DNA from: Pictodentalium vernedei
Taxonomy: Eukaryota > Mollusca > Scaphopoda > Dentaliida > Dentaliidae
Assembly: GCA_031216915.1 (NCBI GenBank)
Contig: CM062294.1
Location: 162,519,455-162,583,454 of the forward strand
DNA: 64,000 nt
Direction: 5' to 3'
This document shows positions 1-11,317 of this stretch, piece by piece. A model generated the notes under the pieces. The model saw nothing but the letters and a program-made list of their open reading frames with translations, was not told the DNA's origin and did no database searches. How positions within the stretch are numbered: position 1 is the first letter of the stretch; each line of letters starts with the position of its first letter. The position numbers were made by a program, and so were the translations under genes.

Positions 1-291
1 ATTTAAAGCTGTCCTAGAACTTTTGGGGTTTAGTTGACCGTTCTATGTTCTGTGACTCCATCCCACCGTTCGTGATTTTCGTTTTTAATTGCCTGCTTGA
101 CTTCGTGAAGCCTATTATACATTGTTTTAACTTCGGCTTTATTATTTGGTTATCGTTCGCTGTTGCTGGTTCTAAAGGCTTTCTTTTTTGGTTTTATATT
201 TCCATCGTTTTAGCTGAAATGCAGTTTTCTTCGGGAGTGTATTGTTGTGTTACGGCAGAGTTCATCGAGGACCTGATTAAGGTTTGTGCAT
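1..291. repeat. End of a partial unit preceding the 1.25-kb tandem duplication
   Basis: The last twenty or so bases (TTAAGGTTTGTG at about 277-288) resemble the ends of both following units (near 1505 and 2784), so the array probably began left of the window. The rest has no recognisable content. A 95-codon open frame at 45-332 is hydrophobic but matches nothing I know. Confidence 0.4.
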
Positions 292-1546
292 GCCGATTCG
301 AGTTTGTCCATGTTGGGGTGTCGTTTTGCTGAAGTTAAATCTCTACTATTTGACTAAACATCCGTCAATTTTGGCCAGGTTCCGTTTTTGGCTTTGGTCA
401 TGCTTAGCTGAGTGCTTGCGTAGGTGAGGGTGACGTGTCTGAGTCGCTTCCATGATCATCATCGTTGAATTGGAAGTCGATCATGTAATTGATTAGGGAG
501 TTGCTATAAACAATTGGGACGAGCTGTGTAGGTGGTTGTTACTTGTATGTATAATCGAATGGTCGCCATTTTATACATGAGGATCACATTACATTTTTCA
601 GCAATGTTGAACAATGCATCTCAACTGGAGTCTGCGAAGCTGCAGTCGAAGTACTTATGTTTGGCACTGAAGTTCATGGGGAACATTATTACTGAGGAAC
701 TCAAATACCCTTTCATTTGCTATTTTTCCGTGATCGTTGTAGTAGGAAACTACAGTGATACTCTTGCTGCCTGCTCTAATTTCTGTAGAGATGTGGGAAT
801 GGTCTTGAATTTGAGATTCGGTTTGATTAGGAGGGCACCTCCTCTCTCTTCCGGATGAATGGTCTCCCACTAGGGTATTAGGTCAGCTAATTGCGACGGG
901 TTTAGATCTGTCTAAATAGATTTCTCTAATGACGACTGTGTCACATCTTTGAAATTCTCAGTCATTTGCGATTGTGTATGGATAAAGCTTCTGGCATTCC
1001 AATGGGCTATTTTCAATTTATTCATGGTTGCATGGGCGTATATATCGGAATTAATCTATTATGCGTTGTGGATTTAAACTTTGTTGCTTGCAGCTTCTGT
1101 TGATGATTGTGATACCCGTGTTCAGAAAAGAATAAAGCAGTTTTAGTGACATCTTTAAAGACGTCGGTGAGACTGACGTCTATAGGATTTTTGTATATGT
1201 TGTAGAATGTTCCTGCTTTGAGGAGATGCGTTCTTGGGTTTGTCATGGTTTTGGCGTTTTAATGATGTGTTGGTCCGATACCTGCTAGGCTGTTTTCCCT
1301 TACAGTTTGGACATGTTACGGTGGCATTGTTGCTGGAGCTTGTGAGGTGGGTGTCCCATTTCACGCAGGTAAGCTGCCCTCTACATCTTTCTGCCATATG
1401 GCCAAATTTCTAGTGTTTATGGCACAGAATGGGTGCAAGATGTATCCTTTACTCCTCCGTACCTGTGCCAGCGGCCACCTATCGTGACTCATTCTTCAAT
1501 CATATTAAGGTTTGTAGGTATGTTGGGCCGGCTTAAGACTGTTCAG
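292..1546. repeat. Tandem duplication, unit 1
   Basis: The unit starts at GCCGATTCGAGTTTGTCCA and is repeated almost colinearly 1255 bp further on. Similarity runs over the whole unit with scattered substitutions and small indels, so the duplication is not recent. Open frames inside differ between the units and are not conserved, which argues against a coding function. Confidence 0.85.
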
Positions 1547-2808
1547 GCCGATTCGAGTTTGTCCACGTTGGGGTGTCGTTTTGCTGATATTTAATCTCTA
1601 CTATTTGACTAAACATCAGTCAATTTTTGCCACGTTCCGTTTTTGGATTTGATCATGCTTAGCTGAATGTTTGACGTAGGTGAGGGTGACGTGTCTGAGT
1701 CGCTTCCATTATTATCATCATTGAATTGGAAGTCGGTCATTTAATTGATTAGGGAGTTACTATGAACAGTTAGGTAGAGCTGTGTAGATGGTTGTTACTT
1801 GTATGTATAATCATGAGGATCACATTACTTTTTACAACAATGTTGAACAGTGCATCTCAACTGGAGTCTGTGAGGCTGCAGTCGAAGTACATACGTTTGC
1901 CATTGAAGTCCCTGAGGAAGATTCAGTGTTTGTGCGTATTACTGAAGAACTCAAATACCCTTTTATTTGCTATGTTTCCGTGATCTTTGTAGTAGGAAAC
2001 TACAGTGATACCCTTGCTGTCTGCTCTAATGTCTGTAGAGGTATGTGGGTATGGTCTTGAATTTGAGATTCGGTTTGATTAGGAGGGTAGCGCCTCTCTC
2101 TTCCGGGTGGATGGTCTCCCATTAGGGTATTAGAACAGCTAATTGCGAAGGGTTTAGATCTGTCTAAAGAGGTTTCTCTAATGACGACTATGTGATAGCC
2201 TTGAAATTGTCAGTCATTTGCGACTTTGTGTGGATAAAGCTTCAGGCATTCCAATGGGCTATTTTCAATTTATTCATGGTTGGATGGGCTTAAATATATC
2301 GGAATTAATCTATTATGCGTTGGGGATTTAAACTTTGTTGCTTGCAGCTTCTATTGATGATTGTGATACCCCAGTTCTGAAAAGAATAAAACAGTTTTAG
2401 TGACATCTTTACAGACGTCGGTAAGGCTGATTTTTGTACATTTGTACATGTTGTAGAATGTTCCTGCTTTGAGGAGATGCGTTCTCGGGTTTGTCATGGT
2501 TTTGGCTTTTTAATGATGTGTCGGTTTTGACTTTTATTAAATTAGGGCTTCCCGATACCTGTTGGGGTGTTGTTCCTTACAGTTTGGACATGATACGGCG
2601 GCAGTGTTGCTGGGACTGGTGAGGTGGGTGTCCCATATCATGCAGGTAAGCTGCCCTCTACATCTTTCTGCCATATGGCCAAATTTCTAGTGTTTATGGC
2701 ACAGAATGGGTACAGGATTTATCCTTTACTCCTCCGTACCTGTTCCAGCGGCCACCTATCGTGACCCCTTCGTCGATCATACTAAGGTTTGTAGGTAAGT
2801 TGGGCCGG
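1547..2808. repeat. Tandem duplication, unit 2
   Basis: Second copy of the unit at 292-1546, ending near GTTGGGCCGGCGAC. It has several small indels relative to unit 1, for example extra sequence near 2525-2560. Frames differ from unit 1, so I regard the repeat as non-coding. Confidence 0.85.
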
Positions 2809-3097
2809 CGACTTTTAAATTTTAATTTCTACACTTCATTACCCTTGGCATTGGTGACGATTCTTTTCAATTGGAAACCTTGTGTTTGTCTGGTTTGTTG
2901 GTTTGGGGATAGGCCCTTGTAACGTGTATTGTATATTTATGTTGTGGTTCCCGGGTTTAGTTTGGTCCGTTTCTTCCCATCTTTCTTCTTTGGAGGAGCG
3001 TGCTAGGGTCAACTGCAAACGGCTTAGCCTTATCAGCAAACGAACTCTGTCTTTCTATTTACGCTTGGGGTTGGCTGTGTCGGATTTGGTGATTTTT
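2809..3097. other. Unassigned spacer
   Basis: Sequence between the tandem duplication and the left inverted arm. Open frames on both strands (66 and 93 codons) have no recognisable motif. Confidence 0.4.
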
Positions 3098-4070
3098 GCG
3101 GTCACCCCGTCCTTAAAACGGGCGGAATTTCATATCTATAAACTTACATGTGCCATTGACTGATCTATTGGAAACCCATCTCAGTGCAGACACCGGTCCA
3201 TTCTCAACAGTTATCTTGGCTTAAAATCACTTGACGAACGAATTCAGTTGATCTGACTTTCAGTGTGCCCGACCGTTGTTGGCTGGCTGAAACGTGTCAT
3301 GTCCCTGACAACTTTGTGACCCGACTAGAAATAGTTTCGGTTTGCGATGTGTCGTGTGGTGGATGGATGAGACGGGGTGTCAACAACAAAGAAAGAAGCT
3401 CTTCCTACAAAATACAACAAAAACAAAAAACAATAACAAAACAAAACATGAGCAACGGTCAAATCACATTTTACGGCTTCATCCCAGAAAAGCACTCCGT
3501 TGTATCCCCATCATGAAACGACGAAATAACGTCGACAATGGAATGAACCGCAGTCCTAACTCGATCTGACATATATACAACCTTTCTCTGCGAGAAGCTA
3601 CATACAAAATATAGTAACCTGCCCAGCATTCTGTACACACCATGATTATCCAATATAACGAAAACACGGAATGAATTCCCCATTCATCTCAACAACGATG
3701 GTACTGTAATACTCCGACCGAAACAGCTGCCGCTTGCTCGTGGGAATCCAGGGAGTGAAGCAGTTCTTGTTTACAGGGTGGTAAGCAAGCACCGTTTTCC
3801 TAGGGAAGTAAGTTTGACCCATCACCCAATGTGTAGGGTGGAGTCCTCTACAATGGGCAACATGGGTACGAACGATTGGCTGGACCTGACTTTATATCCA
3901 TGTTGTGGCCATGATTAGCTATTGTGCATAAATATATGACCTTGAACACCAATAAATAAATAACAGCGGTCACATTCTCGATCAGCTCGTGATTTGTGTC
4001 GTAGAATAAGGAGTGATTAGTAATATACCTTACGGGGGGAGGGAGTTCTACGTTTTAGCTAGTGAAACAG
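3098..4070 (+). repeat. Left arm of a long inverted repeat
   Basis: This stretch is the diverged reverse complement of about 10215-11236. Matching landmarks are 3098-3300 with 11020-11236, 3597-3730 with 10565-10715, and 3890-4020 with 10258-10400. The outer boundary is near GGTCACC. Blocks of possible coding character (NGQI.FYG, then NDW.DLTLYP) are shared by the two arms but are broken by stops and not recognised. An A-rich segment at 3409-3448 precedes the first block. Confidence 0.75.
3906..3961 (+). repeat. SINE type-II tail fragment inside the left arm
   Basis: The sequence matches the 3' tail of the SINEs at 44608 and 61264 (GATTAGC.ATTGTGCATAA, then GACCTT.AACACCAATAAATA). A more decayed version lies in the right arm at about 10335-10385, so the tail was present before the arms separated. 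Confidence 0.6.
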
Positions 4071-4978
4071 TCCACAACCAGATGCTGTCTTCTAGATCCC
4101 ATTTCCAACGTTCGTCACACAACCTTATCAACACTCTATCTGTTTGGGACTGTTCGTGTTCCTGTAAAGGCGAATGGCTTTAAATATTTAAAGGTGATCG
4201 TCGAAAACGCACTGTAAAGATAGTTTACTTATATACATGTAGGGATGTATGGTACATATACTTACAGATTCTATCAGTCCGAGAATATATAGTGTTTATA
4301 CACAATTACAGTTCGCACTATTAGGTCCCTCGTTGTCATCCACAGCTAGATTTGTCATTCGAGTCAACCCTACGTCTTTGGCTTCGGTCTCCGTTTCCAT
4401 ACGGTTCTAGTCCCAGTAGTTACACCAGAGTTTATGAACATTTGTGCAGATATTTCTTCCACAAAAAAATATCGAGCAAATCGCGACTCAGTTGAGATCC
4501 AGTCGAAACGCTCTGTGTATTTTTGTTATAGGTGATCGTGATTCAGTATGAAAAACAAAAATTGTTTGCAGAACCGTAGCTGTACATGTTATTTTTTCGG
4601 CTGTTATTGTTCTCTCCCCTGTTGCTGTTGATAGGGGATTTGCAGGCCGTATTGTGATTAACAGATGTGAATAAAACGTTGAAATAACCATGCAGCGTGA
4701 AATAACAGCTTTCCTTTCCAATACTGGCCAAAAAAACATTCTCTATTGAATAGCGATGAGATATCTATTTGGTTGCGAGACAATTACACAGATGGAATGA
4801 TGTTTCGAAAATAAAATATTGCAAAGTTAAACTGAATCAAGAAAACAATTTAAAATAAAAACAAATAAAAAAAAAACAAAGCAAAGAAAACAAAAAACAC
4901 ATTAGCATTTGAGATATGTTTTGCGTTTCGTTTTAGACAAGTGAAATTCTGCTGCATCGTTGAATACAAAGACATTTT
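4071..4978. other. AT-rich stretch with no recognised feature
   Basis: No conserved reading frame, repeat copy or RNA gene was recognised. The A-rich tract at 4840-4895 is low complexity. Confidence 0.4.
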
Positions 4979-5229
4979 TTAACCCTTTACCTAACATGAA
5001 AAGCAGACGATACTTGCAAAAAAAATTCTTGAATAACTAATTTTATTCATTTTTTGTCTCAAGAACATAGGTTATGACCCCTCGTTGGAACGAGCTCGAC
5101 GAGCTCGTTCCAACGAGGGGTCATAACCTATGTTTTTGAGACAAAAAATGAAAATATTTTGAAAATTAATTGGCGATTTTTGAGAATAGCGCTGGCCGGT
5201 TTTGGCCGTTACGTTGGGTAAAGGGTTAA
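4979..5229 (+). mobile_element. piggyBac-like MITE, family A1
   Basis: The element is flanked by TTAA on both sides (4979-4982 and 5226-5229). The ends read CCCTTTACCTAACATG and, inverted, CCCTTTACCCAACGTAACGG. Between them is a large palindrome centred near 5101, with GAACGAGCTCG arms and a 1-nt loop, extending out through TTTTTGTCTC. TTAA with CCC/GGG ends is the piggyBac superfamily signature. There is no coding capacity. Related copies lie at 44039, 48649, 49865, 51757 and 62320. Confidence 0.8.
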
Positions 5230-6270
5230 GACAAGCTTTAAAAAAATAACCCGCTTTTGTCCAGACTTGGACGATGAGGCCTAACGTTACTGTTATTTGA
5301 TCGTCTTATAATGTCAAGGGAGACAACTTTATCAAAAGTCGATATTTATGACATACATTCCAACAGTGTGTTACATCACTGCAAACTAGCTTGTCTATGC
5401 AGGAAACTCGTCAAAGAGTGCACAATATGCAGTATTCTCGTACGCTAATTGTAACTTTTGCACTAACACCGGTAAGCATTATACGATCCCTGTGCTAATA
5501 AAATTAGAAAACAAACATTTCCTGATAGAAAAAAAAGTAACCTTCTCCCAGGTTCCCTTAATTTCCTATTAGTATAGACCTGGGCCTTATTGTTGCCTTT
5601 TTACCTCCAACAATAGTCCAACAATGCAAACAGATGTGTGTGAAAAAACGCTCTGTAATGTAAGACTTTCTGTAGGCGCCTGGTCTTCTTACGGACGACG
5701 ATCGCATAATAAACACAACTGCATGGCAACTTCCTTACCTTTGCAAATACAAAACAGATTGGTTCTGTTATTTGAAGGAGTCACATATTTCACATTCATC
5801 TATTTCATCATGACAACAAATGGAAAATAAATCGTTAATAATCTATGTTCTGTGAATAATATCTACATTTAATCAGTTGGTACAGTCTTTTAAGCCATAT
5901 ATCTTCCGTACACGTCTCTCTCACTCAGCTGGCCTCCGAAAACCCGCTCTGCTGCCGCCATATTAAGGTGGTTTATACTGTGATCTCTTAAACCTCATTT
6001 AAACTCGCAGACTTATCCCGCTGTCCAATATTCTATGAATACAGTATTGTAGTGATAAATGTAGACACATGATTTCAACTGGATAGGACGAAATTCTTGG
6101 TCCGCGTTTTTGCCCACAGCACTACGTTCTTGACAAAATGCCTCACCATTAACTAAAGACGTCTTGAACCGCACAGAAAATAGGTAAATCCGTTTAGTTT
6201 CCCATTTCATAAATTTCAAAAACCGTTTTATGACAAACCAATATAACAAGGTCGTTTCACAAACGTCCAA
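5230..6270. other. Stretch with no recognised feature
   Basis: Short open frames at 5624-5830 (+) and 6013-6270 (-) have no motif I recognise. No SINE box pair, long palindrome or second copy was seen here. Confidence 0.35.
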
Positions 6271-6490
6271 TCAGGGACCAGTACTATAATACTTTTACAA
6301 TTGTATGTCCTGGCTATAACTTTAAATGGGTTGAAATTTATCATTAGCATTTTCAAAGATGTGGCAATTTGCCAGTTGGCAAATTGCCATATCTTTTAAA
6401 ATGCTAATGATTTATTTTAGTCAGTTATATTAACAGATGACAGCAAATAGAATTCTGGAAACATAATTGTGAACGTTTTATAGTCATGGC
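6271..6490 (+). mobile_element. MITE family D, copy with intact hairpin
   Basis: It is colinear with 53131-53345, sharing CCAGTACTATAA at the left, the stretch TCATTAGCATTTTCAAAGAT, and its inverted partner ATCTTTTAAA.TGCTAATGA. Here the centre is a short palindrome, GGCAATTTGCC-AGTT-GGCAAATTGCC. The other copy has lost part of it. Terminal target duplication was not resolved. Confidence 0.6.
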
Positions 6491-7088
6491 TGTTGGGCTC
6501 TGAAAACTCACTGCTCAGAGCGTCTGTGACGAAAGAAAATCAAATACGACGGGTTATTTGACATCAGCCAGTCTGACGTCGGGTGAGTACATTTCGTCAA
6601 CAGTAAGTGTTAAAAGATAGTGAACTCATGTATTGTCAGGTTTTGCGATTTACTTTGTGAAAATGCCCTGAGGTATTGAATAAAAATACGTCAATGACTA
6701 TACAGTAGTGTGACCTCAAAAGCGGACACTCTGTTTCGATTGGATTGCGACTGGGTACGTTACGAGGAGCACGCCATAATCAAACGTAACGTTCGGCCTA
6801 ACCGTTCGAGTTCGGACTAAAGCGGATTATTTTTTTAAAGGGCGTCTTAAATATCTTTATATTAAACCACTCAGTAGAATTTCACTTGTCGAACACGAAA
6901 CGCAAAAAAACATATCTCAAATGTAAAACGTTTTTTTAGTGGAGAGCTGATTGAGCTCATGAGATAGATAGTTAGTGTTAAAACTGTTGATAATGCATTG
7001 TGACGAGACTTTATATGTGAATTTTGATAGAGTGATTGCTTTGTTGGTGAAAGCCAAGTTAACTCCGTGAACAACACCAGGGAATGTA
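6491..7088. other. Stretch with no recognised feature
   Basis: Sequence left of the Tc1-like element. No second copy in the window and no convincing reading frame. Confidence 0.35.
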
Positions 7089-7090
7089 TA

Positions 7091-8671
7091 CTACTCAAAG
7101 TTTGCTAAGCACCAAATATTTGACACATTATTGTGAAATTTGCTTGTGACATATTTGCGATATTTTTGGCGGATACTATTGAGGAATGTATTGAGATAGC
7201 TCCCAGTGTTTACATTAGCTCTCGCAACAGGCAGACCTTTCGTGACAGTCATGTAAAGCATGTACCCCTTGATTTCCATGATGTGTTCGTGTACTGTCTA
7301 CATGTGCATGACATGTGTAGGGTATTCAGTCTTCATTTCAATACAAACCCTTGTGATTTAATGATTGAATACGGCGAATGCAAATGTAAGAAGACATTTG
7401 TCTGAGGCAGAAATGTGGCGGGCTGTTGGGATGGTGGAGCAAGGGGCTACGCATCGTCAAGTTGGTGAAGCCCTTGGTGTGCACCATACGCTGATCACCA
7501 GAGCCTGAGCAAGATTTCAGCAGCATGACATACCAATAAGACGGCATGGTGGTGGCAGGCACAGGGCAACATCTGCAGCTGAAGACCGGTTTTTGATCAA
7601 TCAGGCCCGTAGGAACCGCTTTGCAACAGCAACCCAGCTTCGCAGTGACCTTCAGAATGCATCCGGGGTAAATGTTTCGAGGCAGACTATCCGGGCAAGG
7701 TTGCACGAAGGTGGTCTCCGATCGAGAAGACCATGAATTCGCATTCCGCTGTCCCAGAACCACCAGCAGACACGATATGAATGGGCCATGGACCTCGTTG
7801 GATGGACCAGAGAAGTTGGCGACCTGCCCTATTTACAGATGAGTCAAGGTACTGCCTCGACTACACAGATAGGCGTTCTAGGGTATGGAGAAGTCCAGCA
7901 GAGCGATTCCATGCAGCCAATATTGCTGGACATGACCGCTATGGTGGAGGGTCAATAATGGTCTGGGGCGGCATCAGCTGTGATGGACGTACAGAGCTTT
8001 GTGTTCCTTGACCGTGGTACATTGACTGCAAAGCGGTATATTAATGAGATCCTGGATGTCTACGTCAGATCCTATGCAGGTGCAGTGGGTGATAGATTCA
8101 TTCTTATATACAATACTGCCCGTCCTCATGTTGCCTATGCTGCCCGGGAGTACCAATAGAAGGAGGGGATTGAGCGTATGGACTGGCCAGCAAGATCTTT
8201 TGACCTCAATCCAATCGAACATGTCTGGAATGAGTGCAGCTTGCAATTTCATCCCGTCCAGTCAAGCCAAGAAGTGTCCAGGAGCTTGGTGCCATGATGG
8301 TTTAAGAATGGAACAACATCCCACAAAGGGCCACCAGGAACCTGATTGGGAGCATGAGAAGGCGTTGTCAAGCTGTAATTAACAGCAATGGTTCTCATAC
8401 TGGATATTGAACCCATACCAGTTCGCTCCGTCAACTTTTTGGTAAATTTGAAAAATTTCCTCTTTTAACAATAATATCCATTTTCCAGGGTTATCGTATT
8501 CAAAACCTAAAGAATAATGTCAAACACAAACAAAATCTTAATTTCTGTACTTAAATCATTAAAGATATAATTAAATAATAAAATATATACTCTTTTCATA
8601 ACAATATTTCAACTAAAACGTGAAACAGGTAGTTGGATATACTTGGTGCTTAGCAAACTTTGAGTAAGTAG
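7091..8671 (+). mobile_element. Tc1/mariner-type DNA transposon, nearly full length
   Basis: The terminal inverted repeats read CTAC..TCAAAGTTTGCTAAG and CACCAA at both ends, the right end having an extra TTA. TA dinucleotides flank them (7089-7090 and 8672-8673), as expected for this superfamily. At about 1.58 kb the length matches a standard Tc1 element. The single transposase gene between the ends is broken, so the copy is not autonomous. Confidence 0.85.
7386..8410 (+). pseudogene. Broken Tc1-type (DD34E) transposase
   Basis: Tc1 transposases bind terminal repeats with an N-terminal helix-turn-helix and cut with a DDE domain in the nucleus. Here the N-terminal part reads RRHLSEAEMWRAVGMVEQG, then HRQVGEALGVHH. 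In-frame TGA codons lie at 7506 and 7734. The first catalytic block, FTDESRYCL followed by GGGSIMVWGGI, is in a shifted frame at about 7836-7995. The second block returns to the first frame as LIYNTARPHVA (8103-8135): the usual QDNARPH aspartate is replaced by Asn. The third block, FDLNPIEHVWNE, keeps its Glu. The C-terminal EWNNIPQRATRNLIGSMRRR is shifted again and ends at TGA 8408-8410. Start taken near Met 7413. At least two stops, several shifts and one catalytic change make it dead. Confidence 0.9.
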
Positions 8672-8673
8672 TA

Positions 8674-9155
8674 TATATCTGAACTATAGCAGTGAAACTA
8701 GCAAGTGTGTGAAGACGCCGACGAGGGCGTACCATAAACAGAACTGTACGCAACGTGGGTCCAGGTGGCTGTGTGTTTAAACATGTGAAAGAAATATCGG
8801 CGAACATGTTCATAAACACAGTTGTAGTTACGAGGACCAGGGCCGTGCGGAGACAGAGATCGAAACCGAAGATGTATGGTTGACCTGGAGGACACAGCTA
8901 GCCAGGGAAATCAACGAGGGACATTATAGTGTGGACTGTAATTTTGTATAAACTCATTCTCAGCCTATTTGATTTGCAAGTAAATGTACCACGTATTTCT
9001 GTCTGCATGTAGCTAAACTATCTTTTCAGTGAGTTTCCGTCGATCACTTTCAAATATTTAAAGAATTACCTGTTCCAGGAGCATGGACAGTGCCCAACAG
9101 ACAGGGTGTGGAGAAGGTGGGTACGTTCGAACTGGAATCTGGACGACAGCCTCTG
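8674..9155. other. Stretch with no recognised feature
   Basis: It contains a short imperfect inverted repeat (GTTTAAACATG near 8776 and CATGTTCATAAACAC near 8806). No gene or repeat family was recognised. Confidence 0.35.
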
Positions 9156-10241
9156 GTTTAGATTAGAGTAGATTAGATTCTTTATTTACAGTATACTTAA
9201 AAAACAGTTACAGTTATATAGTACAAGTAGTATTGATGTGTATACTAAGGGAGATAACATAGCCAGATTGGCTGTCTACCTGTTACCCCCCTTGGAATTG
9301 CAGACAGACTGTGACCAAAAAATTGTTTGTAGCAGATTACATGCAACTGATATATGATGATAGAGCATGGATAATTTCATAGCTGGGGACTATGCTACTT
9401 CCATATACAGTTCCGTCCTACACTTTCACCTACACCTATACCGGCTGGAGACTTATGGTTTCAAATTGAAAGAAGGCAACCTGCTTATCGTGCCCACCCC
9501 GCCACTCCGTGGAACTCCAAGTCCCTGGGAAAACTCGTTGGGAAACCGGCGTCGAGAGTACACTTGGTATGTTTGGGGCACAAAGTCCACGTCGGTCAGC
9601 ACACCTATTGAGCACATATTTAAGAGTGCTCAGCATGTGCGCCGACCGACGAGTCCTGTGTCGTACATGTATGCGTTATGGTACATCCGGATGCGAGAGT
9701 TATATAAGCCTGGTGGGTGTGCTTCGGTTGAAAATTGCTGAATATTGATGGGGCTACGCGGATCGGGAAGGCGTGGACACGAGCAGCAAGTTTAGATCGG
9801 ACGAGGATTCCAGATTGTTGTGCAGAGTACGTCAGTTGCCTATAACTATATAAAGAGTTGCCAATCACAATATTGTTCAATTATCCTGAAGATTTGCAAG
9901 TTTAAAATGTGCAGTCTGGACAATAGGGATTATTACAGCGGACATCGGTTGAGTATGATGATATGGATTTTGAAGTCAGTGTTCTCTTGAGTATGTTTCT
10001 ATCATTGATATGACGAGTTATATTGTCTAGTGCGTTCCATATTTTTGGGGAGCGCATACAGAGGAAGTTTGTCTAGAGATTTGGTTCGCGTTTTTTCTAT
10101 GTGTAAGAGACCCGACTGTCTGGTGGCCCTACCAGACGAATTGTCCACGATGCTGAAGATATCGCTAAAGGATGCTAGTAGTCTACCATTTTTCCAGTCA
10201 AAGACAAACAGTTTATGGACTGTGCCTCTATTGAATACGTA
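9156..10241 (-). mobile_element. 3' end of a LINE-type retrotransposon
   Basis: Read on the minus strand, it begins with a reverse-transcriptase C-terminal domain (10241-9902) and continues through about 750 bp of possible 3' untranslated sequence. It ends near 9156 in AATAAAGAATCTAATC and related ATCTA-type repeats, the kind of tail some LINEs use. The part from about 9380 to 9880 may be a later insertion. The 5' part of the element is missing or lies in the inverted arm at 10215-11236. Confidence 0.5.
9902..10241 (-). pseudogene. LINE reverse transcriptase, C-terminal fragment
   Basis: The minus-strand translation gives YVFNRGTVHKLFVFDW, then ATRQSGLL, then KLPLYALPK, and after a +1-type shift near 10050 IWNALDNITRHINDRN, KRTLTSKS and RCNNPYCPDCTF before TAA (9902-9904). 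The order LP..F..IF, TR.S, P.IWN.L, FK..L is typical of the end of LINE ORF2 proteins, and the final C-x4-C-x2-C resembles their Cys motif. One frameshift is seen and the N-terminal polymerase is absent. The clade cannot be decided by eye. Confidence 0.55.
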
Positions 10242-11236
10242 GATCTTCCACCTCCCTCAAGATAAATTATTAATCACCCGTTATTCTACGACACAGATCA
10301 CAATTTGATCGAGAAAGTGACAGCCGTTGTTTATATATTGGTGCTTGAAGTTAAATGTTTATGAACAATGGCTAATCGCGGCCACATATATGGATATAAA
10401 GTTAAGTCCACCCAATCGTTTTTTTCCATCTTCCTCATTTAAGAGGATTTGACCTAGGCATTGGTTGCCGGGTCCTATTTTCTCAGTAAAACAGCACTTG
10501 CTTACAGCCGTAAACAAGCACCATTTCACTTCCCAGGATTTCGACGGGGAAGCGGCCGCTATTTCGGTCGGAGAATTATAGTACCTCTACCGATGTTGTT
10601 GAGATGAATGGGGGATTCATTCCGTGGTTTTCTTATATTGGATAATCATGGTGTGTACACTATGCTGGGACAGGTTACTATATTTTGTATGTAGTTTCTT
10701 CTATGAGCAGATTATATATCTTAGGTCGAGTTCGAACTGCTGGTCACTCCAGTGGGACATAACGAAGTGCAATAATGGCGTATAGCACCCGGAGGGCTTA
10801 TCTCGGATGGTGCCGTAAAAATTTATTTGGCCGTTTCGCGTGTTTTGGTTTTGGGGTTTTTTCTGTCTTGTTTTTGTTTTGGTCTTCTTTGTTTTTGCTT
10901 TGTTATTGTTTTGGTTGTTTTTTTAGAGACGGGGGATCCTTTTTTTAGGCACTTCTGCCTCTGCCAACCACAATACGGCACATCGCAACCCCAAAATATT
11001 TCTAATTGTTAGTGGCATAACACGTTTCAGCCAACCAACAGTCCGGTAAGATAAAAATAAACCCTACGCCACTGAAAGTCAGACCAATTGAATTCACTGG
11101 TCAAGTGGTTTTGAGCCACACCAGTTGTTAACAATGATCCTGCGTCAGCACCGAGATGTGTTCCCAACAGATCAGAAAATGTCACCTGTTAGTTTATAGA
11201 TATGAATTGCCGTCCGTGTAATGTACATGGTGACCG
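10215..11236 (-). repeat. Right arm of the long inverted repeat
   Basis: Reverse-complement partner of 3098-4070. It shares CATTCATCTCAACAAC, ACACACCATGATTATCCAAT and TTCATATCTATAAACT on the complementary strand. It lies immediately upstream, on the minus strand, of the LINE C-terminal frame. The arms may therefore be two copies of the same element in opposite orientation rather than a foldback transposon. Confidence 0.75.
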
Positions 11237-11317
11237 AATATATAACCTTACGCACCGACAGTATCAACTGAAGCATTGAGCTGTTCTAAATAATAAGGCC
11301 AAACAAAATTAAATAAT

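Noticed and set aside
10030-10242. 70-codon plus-strand frame
   Set aside because: It is antisense to the LINE reverse-transcriptase C-terminus, which has recognisable motifs on the minus strand.
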